Below, one piece after another: positions 1 to 6,957 of a stretch of DNA of 7,246 bases (the first letter of the stretch is position 1; each line of letters begins with the position of its first letter). A program made the position numbers and the translations under genes. The stretch is from an uncultured Eubacteriales bacterium (GTDB lineage Bacteria > Bacillota > Clostridia > UMGS1883), in NCBI GenBank assembly GCA_905195005.1, contig CAJJUC010000115.1:1-7246 (forward strand). Reading direction: 5' to 3'. Below the pieces are notes generated by a model. It saw nothing but the letters and a program-made list of their open reading frames with translations, ran no database searches and was not told the origin of the DNA.

Positions 1-795
1 AAAATCAATTGTATTTTTATCTATGAGAAAAATAAGCTTGTTTGCCGATTCAAGTCTGTTCTTTGTTATATTGTTCTGCACAATGTATGCTTTGAATTTC
101 TCAAGCTCAACATCGCGGAAATTTTCAAGCTCATCGCACAATGTTCCGTAATTAACGTTGTCCTTTGAACGGAAGCTGCGGTTTTCCTCCTGATGCTTTT
201 TCATCAGTTTAAGCATTTGTTCAGCCTTTTCGTACAGTAAGTCGTTAATTTCGATGTAATCATAATTGCTGAAGCTCTCATCATCGCGGCTGAAGCGGAG
301 AACGGAGTTATTTTCAGCATGATTCTCATAAAAATAGGCCTTATAGGTTTTGGCAAGCGAATCCAAAAATTCATATGTTTCATTTTTGCCGAGCTTATTT
401 TTCTGAGTATAGTATACATGAAATGTTGTCGGAACAAACGAGCCTCGCATACCGCTTTCAATATCGTCAATAACAGCATTCATCGCATTCTGCGAAAATT
501 TTGACGTTATAAATAAGCGCTGCCGTATTTCATTGTTGGACTTTTTTTCAATTTTCAGTCCTTTTTTTGCGGCGTCGAGTATATTATCGTTCGTTATCTC
601 CGACATAATGAAACGGCTGCCGTCAGGATTAAGACCCTTCTCCGCACCGGTATAATTCAGCGTCACAACCATGCCTTTCAGATTTGAAAGAATCAGTAAA
701 TGATACATTTCTCCCGCCAATGAAAAAGCCATAATGACAAGTATCATAAAAGCAAGGTAACGCTTCTTCATAAGTCTGAATATTCTGTTATGCAT
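1..795 (-). CDS. Wzz-like polysaccharide chain-length determinant, C-terminus cut by window edge
   Basis: Open for 265 codons from ATG at 795 to the window edge with no stop. Residues 1-12 are basic, 13-36 form one membrane segment (YLAFMILVIMAFSLAGEMYH), and the rest is hydrophilic and should lie outside the membrane. Just after the membrane segment comes LNYTGAEKGLNPDGSRF, then a helix SEITNDNILDAAKKGLKIE. This order, a beta strand, a GLNPDGSRF turn and a 'deviLekA' helix, is what I remember from Wzz-like proteins in clostridial exopolysaccharide loci. Residues about 185-265 are charged and helical, fitting the long helices of polysaccharide co-polymerases. The second membrane segment expected near the C-terminus lies outside the window. 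The start has AGGAGG eight bases upstream, inside the end of the Wzy-like gene; the two frames overlap by 8 bases, so translation is probably coupled. Role: setting polymer length with the Wzy-like protein. Family assignment is moderate; membrane topology is clear. Confidence 0.68.
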   Translation of the reverse strand, partial: MHNRIFRLMKKRYLAFMILVIMAFSLAGEMYHLLILSNLKGMVVTLNYTGAEKGLNPDGSRFIMSEITNDNILDAAKKGLKIEKKSNNEIRQRLFITSKFSQNAMNAVIDDIESGMRGSFVPTTFHVYYTQKNKLGKNETYEFLDSLAKTYKAYFYENHAENNSVLRFSRDDESFSNYDYIEINDLLYEKAEQMLKLMKKHQEENRSFRSKDNVNYGTLCDELENFRDVELEKFKAYIVQNNITKNRLESANKLIFLIDKNTIDF

Positions 796-2008
796 TGAGC
801 TCTCCTCCTTTGAACATATCTGCAAGGTCATCCTCGGGCAGGCAGCCCTGAAATGACATTGCGCACATCATCATTATATTAAGGTTGGGTTTAAACACAT
901 AAAACGTCAGTGAGATGTAAAATCCGAGCATTGCAATGTGTGCGCAAGCATACATAGGCTGCCTTTTCACATTTCTTGCAAGGCACGCGATAACCGTTAT
1001 AATATAAAGCAGCAGCCCGATAATTCCCTCATCGTTCAGAATCTGAATAAAAACATTGTGCGCAACGCCATTTTGGAACCCGGCAGCCGGCAGAATACTG
1101 TAAGTTGAAACAATTCCCGAGCCGCGGATAAGCCGGCGCGGATTTTCAAAAGAATAATCAATAAGATATTTCCAGATTTCCGTCCGCCCGGTTCCGCCGT
1201 CCTCTTTAACAGCGCTGACAGAATAGCGGTTCATAACGTTTTCCGGCAAACGCGGAACGATAACCGTCACCATAAACAGCGTTACAACCGCAGCCGAGCA
1301 AAGAAGCGCCGCTCTTGCTTTCACACTCTTAATCCCGATTAAAGCATATACACCGATTCCAAGCAGGATCCCGAGCAAGCCGCCGCGCGAACCTGTTTTA
1401 AGGATTGAATATAAAGAAAGAATCAGAAGTGCAACATAAAACGGCTTAAGTCTGCCCTTTTCAAGAAAACGTTTTACGCACACAAGCGTCGGCATTATCA
1501 GATATGCGCAGAATTGATTCTGATCCTCCTCAAAGCCGAGGATTCTTATGACAACTCTGCTCATGCTTTCGCTGACAACCTCTTTTGAGGAAAGACATGC
1601 ATATATGCAGATAATTCCCACAATAAGCCATGCCGATTCCATAAGCCTTTTTTCGCGCTTATTGTATATTTTCATTGAAACGAGCATAAACATAAGCGCA
1701 CCGAGCAGCATATCCTTTGTTGTTATAATCGCTCTCGATTCGCTGTAAACGAAAAGCAGGCTCACTGTATAAATCAGGTAGAAAACATATGTGAAATGAA
1801 CATAATTTAACGATATTTCACTTTTACCCATAAGCATCCGCACCAGCAGCGCCGCCGTAATCGGCATGGTGATGACTTTGAGAAGCGAACCGAGCGGCGT
1901 TGTGACAACCGTAAACGGCAGACATATGAAATAAATGCACGCAAGAATACATTCCACGCTGACGGCCAGGTCATTTTGTTCTTCTGTTTTTCTTCCAAAA
2001 AAAAGCAT
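788..2008 (-). CDS. Wzy / O-antigen-ligase-like polysaccharide polymerase, membrane protein
   Basis: 406 residues with about ten hydrophobic segments spread along the chain. Family hallmarks are visible: EEDQNQFCAYL at 160-170, KTGSRGGLLGILLG at 204-217, GGTGRTEIW at 271-279 in the large extracytoplasmic loop, and GVAHNVFIQILNDEGIIGLLLY at 314-335. The Arg of GSRGG (208), the loop Arg 275 and His317-Asn318 match positions typical of the Wzy_C/O-antigen ligase superfamily. In a Gram-positive context, next to an initiating transferase, a GT2 enzyme and a Wzz-like protein, the natural role is polymerising undecaprenyl-linked repeat units outside the membrane rather than ligation to lipid A. The ATG at 2008 has GGAG eight bases upstream, weaker than other sites here. 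It begins 21 bases after the glycosyltransferase stop, and its stop lies 8 bases inside the Wzz-like gene. Linkage and substrate cannot be told from sequence. Confidence 0.85.
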   Translation of the reverse strand: MLFFGRKTEEQNDLAVSVECILACIYFICLPFTVVTTPLGSLLKVITMPITAALLVRMLMGKSEISLNYVHFTYVFYLIYTVSLLFVYSESRAIITTKDMLLGALMFMLVSMKIYNKREKRLMESAWLIVGIICIYACLSSKEVVSESMSRVVIRILGFEEDQNQFCAYLIMPTLVCVKRFLEKGRLKPFYVALLILSLYSILKTGSRGGLLGILLGIGVYALIGIKSVKARAALLCSAAVVTLFMVTVIVPRLPENVMNRYSVSAVKEDGGTGRTEIWKYLIDYSFENPRRLIRGSGIVSTYSILPAAGFQNGVAHNVFIQILNDEGIIGLLLYIITVIACLARNVKRQPMYACAHIAMLGFYISLTFYVFKPNLNIMMMCAMSFQGCLPEDDLADMFKGGELNA

Positions 2009-2029
2009 AATATAAACTCCGCCGTAATA

Positions 2030-2863
2030 TCAAAATTTGCTTCGTTTCAGCTTATCAATCGTAAGCCGCAGCGGTCTGAGAACCGTTCTTATTTTCCACT
2101 GCAGAGAGTTCAATCCCCACTTTGGCAGCTTGCCGAGCATGAGCGGCACAAGCATGAAATTGTAACGGTATTTTTTAATTATTCCCATTCCTGCGCCCGT
2201 AAGACCTTGTCCGCTTTGATAATAACAGTAAAGCGCATCGGGAACAAGCAAAACATTTGCCGCCTTTGTATATGTTTCAATCGAAAAAGCCGCATCCTCA
2301 GCCGTTAGAAAATTTTCGGGAAACCTATGCACGGACAGCTCCCGTTTAAACGCTGCAAGGCAAACACTGTTAAGTCCGATTCCCGTGATGAACTGCGGAT
2401 ATATTTTCCGGTTCATCTCTCCGCCGCTGATAAATTCAAGCTTTAACGGATTGCTTTTCGGAATTTCACGCTTGCCGCCCGGATAAACATTCGTATAGCC
2501 GAAGCGGATTATATCCGGCGAATATTCCGATATATATCCGAGTATTTTTCCGACTGCGCCATTTTCGTACCAATCATCCGAATCGAGAAATGTTATATAT
2601 TTACCACTTGCATAATCAAGCCCTATATTGCGGGTTTTTGCAATGCATCCGCTGTTTGTTTGTAGCCTTACAAGCTCAATTCTATCTGTGAAGCTGTTCA
2701 GCTTGTCAGTTGTTTTGTCCTCTGATGCATCGTCAACAACAATAATCTCCAAAAGCTTTACAAGCTCGCAGGGCGTGCCTTCAAACACTGAAGCAACACA
2801 TCTTTCAATAGTGCTTTCTGCATTATAGGCAGTAATGATAACCGACAAAAGCCTATCTTTCAT
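2030..2863 (-). CDS. Family 2 glycosyltransferase
   Basis: 277 residues with a GT-A fold of the GT2 family. Visible motifs: SVIITAYNAESTIERCVASV (7-26) at the nucleotide-binding N-terminus, EIIVVDDASEDKT (39-51) with paired Asp 44-45, the substrate loop NSGCIAKTRNIGLDYASGKYITFLDSDDW (70-98) ending in the metal-binding DxD motif DSD (94-96), and FLTAEDAAFSIE (185-196), where an acidic pair (Glu189-Asp190) sits at the usual catalytic-base position. There is no membrane segment; the basic C-terminus (253-277) may touch the membrane. It probably adds one sugar from a nucleotide donor to the undecaprenyl-linked intermediate; sugar and linkage are unknown. The ATG at 2863 has AGGTGG (2874-2879) ten bases upstream. 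It starts 20 bases after the transferase stop and ends 21 bases before the Wzy-like gene, as expected within one operon. Confidence 0.93.
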   Translation of the reverse strand: MKDRLLSVIITAYNAESTIERCVASVFEGTPCELVKLLEIIVVDDASEDKTTDKLNSFTDRIELVRLQTNSGCIAKTRNIGLDYASGKYITFLDSDDWYENGAVGKILGYISEYSPDIIRFGYTNVYPGGKREIPKSNPLKLEFISGGEMNRKIYPQFITGIGLNSVCLAAFKRELSVHRFPENFLTAEDAAFSIETYTKAANVLLVPDALYCYYQSGQGLTGAGMGIIKKYRYNFMLVPLMLGKLPKWGLNSLQWKIRTVLRPLRLTIDKLKRSKF

Positions 2864-2883
2864 TATCCGTTCACCACCTGCGA

Positions 2884-3855
2884 TTAATTTTCCGAAACCG
2901 GCTCTTTTTGCGCATCTTTTTCTTTAACATCAGTGTTTGGCGGAACAGCCGCAAGCTTCTCGTCAACGCCCTCGGTTGCTTCCTTTTCAAACATTGTAAG
3001 TACGGTCAGTGCAATGAGCTTCAAGTCAAGATAAGCCGAAAAATTGTTAATATATATGCTGTCCATCAGAACCTTGTCCGAAACCTTTGTGTTGTATCGT
3101 CCGTAAACCTGGGCATATCCCGTTAGCCCTGCTTTAACAAGATAGCGAATGTCGTAATTTTTAACCATGACGCTGTAGCTGTCAGCATAAATCGGGCGTT
3201 CGGGGCGCGGACCGACAATTGACATTTCTCCGCGCAAAATATTAATAAGCTGCGGAAGCTCGTCCAATCTGAATGCACGCAATGCTTTGCCAACTCTTGT
3301 GATTCTGTCATCATCCTCGGTTGCAAGACGCGCCCCGTATCTTTCCGCATCCTGAACCATCGTTCTGAATTTTATAATATTAAAACGCTTTTTATGCAAT
3401 GTGTATCGCTCCTGCTTATAAAAAACAGGTCCCGGCGAATCCGCCTTAATGGCAATTGCGCAAATTATAAAAAACGGCGAGAGTACAATCAAACCAAGCA
3501 GCGAAGCAGCAAAGTCAAAGCTGCGCTTTAAAATTCTTTGCATTATTGTCATTCGTCCGTTTTTTATTGCTATAACGGGAGTGTCACCGACATGAGTTAT
3601 TCTTCCTCCGAGCATTGACAGATTTTCAACAGTTGATATTATTTTAATATCGGGCGCAGCCGAAAATTCTCCGCGCTGCATTGAATAAAGCACAATTTTA
3701 TTTCTTAAATCCTCAGTTATACTTGAAGCAATTAATATTTCATCCGCATCGTTAATCCGTGCTGCAAGCTCGCCTGAAAGCTTCTCATCGCTCCCGTTGA
3801 TATAAAATACCGACACTTTGCCGAAATCCCCGGAGTTTTTTTCAAGCTTTTTCAA
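2884..3855 (-). CDS. Polyprenyl-phosphate glycosyl-1-phosphate transferase, catalytic part (second half of a split gene)
   Basis: 323 residues if begun at TTG 3855. Residues 1-98 are the remainder of a Rossmann-like domain lacking its first strand (KVSVFYI 13-19, DADEILIASS 36-45, GDTPVIAIKNG 90-100). Residues 106-290 are the bacterial sugar transferase domain: QRILKRSFD (106-114), a membrane re-entrant helix 115-137, ADSPGPVFYKQER (138-150), NIIKFRTM (159-166), LDELPQLINILRGEMSIVGPRPE (197-219) with the catalytic Asp198-Glu199 pair, and KAGLTGYAQVYGRYN (241-255). The enzyme moves a sugar-1-phosphate from a nucleotide sugar to undecaprenyl phosphate, the first step of repeat-unit assembly. 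Residues 291-323 form an extra charged tail. The TTG has no ribosome binding site and overlaps the upstream stop as TTGA, unlike other genes here. I read this as the second half of one gene, joined to 3852-4322 by a -1 shift, or broken by a one-base loss. Confidence 0.93.
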   Translation of the reverse strand: MKKLEKNSGDFGKVSVFYINGSDEKLSGELAARINDADEILIASSITEDLRNKIVLYSMQRGEFSAAPDIKIISTVENLSMLGGRITHVGDTPVIAIKNGRMTIMQRILKRSFDFAASLLGLIVLSPFFIICAIAIKADSPGPVFYKQERYTLHKKRFNIIKFRTMVQDAERYGARLATEDDDRITRVGKALRAFRLDELPQLINILRGEMSIVGPRPERPIYADSYSVMVKNYDIRYLVKAGLTGYAQVYGRYNTKVSDKVLMDSIYINNFSAYLDLKLIALTVLTMFEKEATEGVDEKLAAVPPNTDVKEKDAQKEPVSEN

Positions 3856-3860
3856 AAAGG
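3852..3860 (-). other. Frame junction with U-run and stop: candidate -1 frameshift site or frameshift mutation
   Basis: On the coding strand the zero frame reads CCT TTT TGA. If the tRNA on TTT slips back one base it re-pairs perfectly with TTT, and the next codon becomes TTG, opening the catalytic frame. The same result follows from one additional T in the run of five. The reading passes from LLIIFPKDGPLPF to LKKLEKNSGDFGKVSVFYI, which makes good sense as strand, helix and strand of one Rossmann fold. I see no strong hairpin just downstream; a small TCCG/CGGA stem lies a few bases upstream (3867-3879). Confidence 0.6.
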
Positions 3861-4322
3861 AAGCGGTCCGTCTTTCGGAAATATGATCAGCAGAGAACGT
3901 GTTTTTCTGATTTTGATAAGAACCCTGAGTGCGTTTTTTCGCAGAATCAGCATAAGGATAAACTCAGTTATGTAAAACACCGCACCGAACAGAAATCCGA
4001 CGGCACGCGATCTGAAAAACATTATTTCGGCAGCTGCCGTTATCATAATGCTCAAAAGAAGCGTAAGACCAAGCATAACAGGCTGCTTCTTTCTCTGAAC
4101 CGAATATGAATCCATATTTCCGTAAGCGTCAAGCATATAAAGCAAAACAAGAGTGATGCACACTGCAACGGTAAAAAAATGTATCCTCGACGCGGCTATA
4201 TTCCTCACTTTGGCATCCTGACCGAAAATTAGCGCAGCCGCAAGATACGCTGCCGCCATGGACAGAATATCTCCCACGAATATCATTGTCACTGTTAATC
4301 TGTGCATATTCACCCTGCTCAT
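3852..4322 (-). CDS. N-terminal membrane domain of the same glycosyl-1-phosphate transferase (first half of a split gene)
   Basis: 156 residues from ATG 4322. Four membrane segments (about 9-33, 47-65, 82-103, 107-127) are followed by a basic stretch and the first Rossmann strand RSLLIIFPK (142-150), then the frame stops at once. This is the membrane module plus the first strand of the nucleotide-fold domain of WbaP/WcaJ-type enzymes; the rest of that domain begins immediately in the -1 frame. Joined, the product would be 479 residues, the usual size of full-length enzymes of this family. I chose ATG 4322 because GGAGG at 4335-4339 precedes it and because GTG 4376, the longest possible start, lies inside a stem-loop (4362-4406). 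The spacing of 12 bases is slightly long. Alone, this fragment has no catalytic residues. It could be a separate coupled membrane subunit, but the mid-domain break argues against that. Confidence 0.82.
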   Translation of the reverse strand: MSRVNMHRLTVTMIFVGDILSMAAAYLAAALIFGQDAKVRNIAASRIHFFTVAVCITLVLLYMLDAYGNMDSYSVQRKKQPVMLGLTLLLSIMITAAAEIMFFRSRAVGFLFGAVFYITEFILMLILRKNALRVLIKIRKTRSLLIIFPKDGPLPF

Positions 4323-4361
4323 CCGAAATATCAACCTCCGAAAAATGTATAACGATTTGCC

Positions 4362-4406
4362 ATTAAAGCGGAACACGCAAACACTGTCTGCATGCTCCGC
4401 TTTAAT
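4362..4406 (-). terminator. Strong intergenic hairpin, possible partial terminator or mRNA processing/stability element
   Basis: An 11-base perfect inverted repeat (ATTAAAGCGGA / TCCGCTTTAAT) extends inward by GCATGCA / TGCGTGT with two G-U pairs, giving an 18-pair stem with a 9-base loop. It starts 15 bases after the stop of the secreted-protein gene at 4422. No clean U tract follows on the coding strand (next comes GGCAAATCG), so full termination is doubtful. It may reduce read-through from the two secreted-protein genes into the exopolysaccharide genes, or protect the 3' end of a processed upstream message. I see no good separate promoter between it and 4322. Confidence 0.6.
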
Positions 4407-4421
4407 AATTAAAGATTATTC

Positions 4422-5480
4422 TTATTCTTCATCGAACAGATTATCAACATTAGCCATGCTGCGATCCATAACATAAACCTTGCTTATATTACCGTTGGAA
4501 TCGCCCATCGCCAGCCACACATACTTATCAGTATTTACGCCGTACTTTGACGAAAGCATTTTTGTTATAAACGGAGTTACATAGAGCGTTTTACCGGAAC
4601 CCGTTCTGTCAACATACTCCTGCTTATATGCCTGAGAATCTATTCGCCCGTATTGCCTCTGGAGCTTCTTGTCAAGCTCAGAAAGTCTTGCACCGGCAAG
4701 CTTTTCAATCGCTACTGCCGCTTCGATAAGATTTGACGGGACGGTTGCCGCATTAGCTTTGAATGACTTTTCATCAAGCACAGTATACCACACATCATGG
4801 AATCCATCCACCACAAGTTCCTCATTTGAGCCATCCCAATAGCTGTGCGGACGGTTCGCCATGACATTCATAAATCCCGGCGTAAATTTGCCGCTCTTAA
4901 CGTCATATTCAACGCAGGCAGCTCTTTCGGCTTCTTTGTCGGGAACAACAATCGATATTTTCTCATCTGTGTCAAGATCAACTATAACTCCGTCAACATG
5001 CCAGAATTCGTTTTGTTCATATTTAAGAACATACCAGCGAATCTTATAATAATCTGTTGTGAGCTTTGACCACGGAATCAGCTTACCATTGCTTGAATAG
5101 ATTGAAGCATCGGTTTTCTTATACTGAGATGCAACCTTCTCAAATACTTTGTCCTGATCCGGAACACTGCTGAGCCGGTCTGTCAGTTCACTCTGATCCG
5201 TGTCTTTATCAAGCGTCAGATTATAACTCGCGTTAAGATTTTCCTTAAGCGTTGTTTCGGCGAGAATATTTGTGAAAAACTTTTTATCGCGAGCGGAAAC
5301 GTTGCCGTTTACATCCATTTGCTCGCCGTTTATCTGAATATAGAATCCAACCTTCGTGGTTTTGCTGAGATTTCCGTTGCTGCCCCAATGATCGTTTGCG
5401 GCAAAAGCTGCAAACGGTACAAGCATTGACATCGCGAGAACGATGCAAAGCAGTGCTGAAGCAAATTTCATTTTTTTCAT
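4422..5480 (-). CDS. Secreted protein of unknown function
   Basis: 352 residues. A typical signal peptide is present: basic MKKMK, hydrophobic 6-21, and a probable cleavage after AFA (25-27) giving mature ANDHWGS. No anchor motif, later membrane segment or repeat is visible, so it should be released or held by partners. The mature chain is rich in Asp, Lys, Tyr and Trp with alternating short strands: KVGFYIQINGEQMDVNGNVSARDKKFF (43-69), YYKIRWYVLKYEQNEFWHVDGVIVD (144-168), and VWLAMGDSNGNISKVYVMD (321-339). It has only one cysteine (189). I do not recognise a domain. The Tyr/Trp-rich strand pair around WYVLKYEQNEFWHVDG is the best anchor for homology searches. The ATG at 5480 has AGGAGG (5491-5496) ten bases upstream. 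It follows the LRR protein by 49 bases with no terminator seen, so the pair is probably co-transcribed under the riboswitch. Context suggests a matrix or cell-envelope role linked to the polysaccharide; that is inference only. Confidence 0.85.
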   Translation of the reverse strand: MKKMKFASALLCIVLAMSMLVPFAAFAANDHWGSNGNLSKTTKVGFYIQINGEQMDVNGNVSARDKKFFTNILAETTLKENLNASYNLTLDKDTDQSELTDRLSSVPDQDKVFEKVASQYKKTDASIYSSNGKLIPWSKLTTDYYKIRWYVLKYEQNEFWHVDGVIVDLDTDEKISIVVPDKEAERAACVEYDVKSGKFTPGFMNVMANRPHSYWDGSNEELVVDGFHDVWYTVLDEKSFKANAATVPSNLIEAAVAIEKLAGARLSELDKKLQRQYGRIDSQAYKQEYVDRTGSGKTLYVTPFITKMLSSKYGVNTDKYVWLAMGDSNGNISKVYVMDRSMANVDNLFDEE

Positions 5481-5529
5481 AGAAGATCAACCTCCTGTTA
5501 TTATAGTAAATACACGTATTCTTGAAAAA

Positions 5530-6873
5530 TTACCTGATTCGTATGGTTACTAACCCTTTTTCACCGTCCCATAAAACGTCCGCACCGAATGCCTCGGCAA
5601 TTGCTCTTGCATGAACAAGCGTGCGTCCGTTCTCAATTACAGCCGGAGCTGACAGCTCTTTTCCCAAACCGTTTTTATAAATCATATTGTCACCTATCGT
5701 AACGGTGCATATATCTCCGTTTTTAGCGCCGCTTGCAGTTTGCGTTTCACCGTTCCACGAAACCTCCGCGCCCAGCTCCTCGAAAATTTTCCGCATCGGA
5801 ACCATTGTGCAGCCGTTTCTGACTGTTGCGGCGCAGTCAAAACGGATTTCCTTTTCACCGATCATAACTCTGACCGATTCCAAGAACGGAACATTATTTT
5901 CTTCTGCAAAGCTTCGCAAAAAGCTTCCGAAGCCGGAAATTTTAATCGAATCCCCAACTCCGTAAAATGCGTCAGTACCAATGCTTTTAACTGTCCGGGG
6001 AATGTCTGCATATGTAAGCGCATCACAGTTTTTAAACGCGCCGTCACCGATGGTTTCCGTTCCGAACGGAATAAACACGCTTTTCATTCTGCATCCGTAA
6101 AACGCATAATTACCGAGCGATTTAGGTCCGCTTTGTCTGTCGGTTTTAAAATCAACATTTTTCAGATCGTTACAGCAGTAAAATGCATAATTTCCGATCT
6201 CATTCACCGATTCGGGAATCACGGCTTTTTTCAGGTTTTCATTATAAGCAAATGCCTTTTCACGAATTTTTTCCGTACCGTCCGGAATTATATATTTCTC
6301 ATCCTCTTTACCTGCGGGGTACATCACAAGCTCTTTCTTATCCTTTGTGAAAATAACTCCGTCAACTGCGGCGAAGCATTCATTATCATTGCTTACGTTA
6401 AACTCATTAACCGAAACGCAATTTGCAAATGCGTTTACTCCGATTGACGAAACATTTTCCGGAATCGTCACATTGGTCAACGACCCGCAGCCCATGAACG
6501 CCTCCGCTCCGATTGTTTCAAGTGTTTTCGGGAACACAACCGTTTTCAGCTCACTGCTGAGATTAAAGGAGTTGTCACCGATGGAAATCAGCCCCTCCGG
6601 TAATTTAACCTCTTCAATGTTCCCAAGGCTTGAAAAAACATTCCTGTCGATTTTTGTAACACCGCGCTGAACATCGATAATTTTTGCATCGTTTAAATAT
6701 TTTGTCAGCTCCGCCGCGTCATTAATCATGCCGTAACCCTTAACAGATACGGTTTTCGCTGCCTCGTCATATGTCCATTTCATCTCGGCGGCAAACGCCC
6801 CGAAGGAAGCAATCATCACAGAAAGCGCGGCAGCAATGCACACAGCGGCTTTTTTGACGGGGTTACATTTCAA
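5530..6873 (-). CDS. Secreted BspA-type leucine-rich-repeat protein with C-terminal copper-amine-oxidase-N-like domain
   Basis: 447 residues from TTG 6873, chosen because GGAGG in GAAAGGAGGG (6881-6889) sits about eight bases upstream and the product then opens with a clean signal peptide (KCNPVKK, hydrophobic 9-25, cleavage after AFA near 28). The ATG at 6945 would add 24 residues, lacks a ribosome binding site and lies inside the leader hairpin. Residues 65-305 hold LRR_5 repeats such as LKTVVFPKTLETIGAEAF, LTNVTIPENVSSIGVNAF and LKKAVIPESVNEIGNYAF, broken by a VDGVIFTKDKKELVMYPAGK insert (170-189) common in BspA proteins. A cap follows (SFLRSFAEENNVPF). Residues 333-447 resemble Cu_amine_oxidN1: MVPMRKIFEELGAEVSW (357-373) and VIENGRTLVHARAIAEAFGADVLWDG (412-437), with His421 where Pro is usual. 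Such domains occur on secreted clostridial proteins and are non-catalytic; a binding or adhesion role is likely. First gene of the operon. Confidence 0.9.
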   Translation of the reverse strand: MKCNPVKKAAVCIAAALSVMIASFGAFAAEMKWTYDEAAKTVSVKGYGMINDAAELTKYLNDAKIIDVQRGVTKIDRNVFSSLGNIEEVKLPEGLISIGDNSFNLSSELKTVVFPKTLETIGAEAFMGCGSLTNVTIPENVSSIGVNAFANCVSVNEFNVSNDNECFAAVDGVIFTKDKKELVMYPAGKEDEKYIIPDGTEKIREKAFAYNENLKKAVIPESVNEIGNYAFYCCNDLKNVDFKTDRQSGPKSLGNYAFYGCRMKSVFIPFGTETIGDGAFKNCDALTYADIPRTVKSIGTDAFYGVGDSIKISGFGSFLRSFAEENNVPFLESVRVMIGEKEIRFDCAATVRNGCTMVPMRKIFEELGAEVSWNGETQTASGAKNGDICTVTIGDNMIYKNGLGKELSAPAVIENGRTLVHARAIAEAFGADVLWDGEKGLVTIRIR

Positions 6874-6907
6874 AGCATTCCCCTCCTTTCTCAATACCTG
6901 TTTTCGG

Positions 6908-6957
6908 AAATAAAAAGAGCCTGCAAACAAATGAGAAACACTCATGTTTAACAGACC
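6908..6957 (-). terminator. Leader intrinsic terminator, expression platform of the riboswitch
   Basis: On the transcribed strand GGUCUG (6957-6952) pairs with CAGGCU (6923-6918), with two G-U pairs. Inside, AAACAUGAG pairs with CUCAU..GUUU with a 2-base bulge, closing a 5-base loop. CUUUUUAUUU follows at once (6917-6908). The hairpin ends about 20 bases before the ribosome binding site of the first gene, so formation would stop transcription before any coding sequence. Its first strand is also the closing strand of riboswitch helix P1. Opposite-strand use is unlikely, since no T tract follows on the plus strand. Confidence 0.75.

Noticed and set aside
204..479. Minus-strand open frame of 91 codons
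   Set aside because: It overlaps the Wzz-like gene in another frame, and the 265-codon partial frame with a membrane segment and ribosome binding site explains the region.
4323..4376. GTG start at 4376 for the membrane half of the transferase
   Set aside because: It lies within the intergenic hairpin and lacks a ribosome binding site; GGAGG at 4335-4339 points to ATG 4322.
5500..5505. TATAAT on the minus strand as a promoter for the 352-residue protein
   Set aside because: It is only four bases from the ribosome binding site, so transcription would begin at or inside it, and no -35 stands at proper spacing.
5740..6447. Long plus-strand open frame of 235 codons
   Set aside because: It is antisense to the LRR repeats, has no ribosome binding site, and its translation looks like low-complexity reverse-complement sequence. 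The minus-strand protein here is unmistakable.
6874..6945. Start of the LRR gene at ATG 6945
   Set aside because: No ribosome binding site precedes it, it lies in the loop region of the leader terminator, and the added 24 residues spoil the signal peptide. TTG 6873 has GAAAGGAGGG at good spacing.
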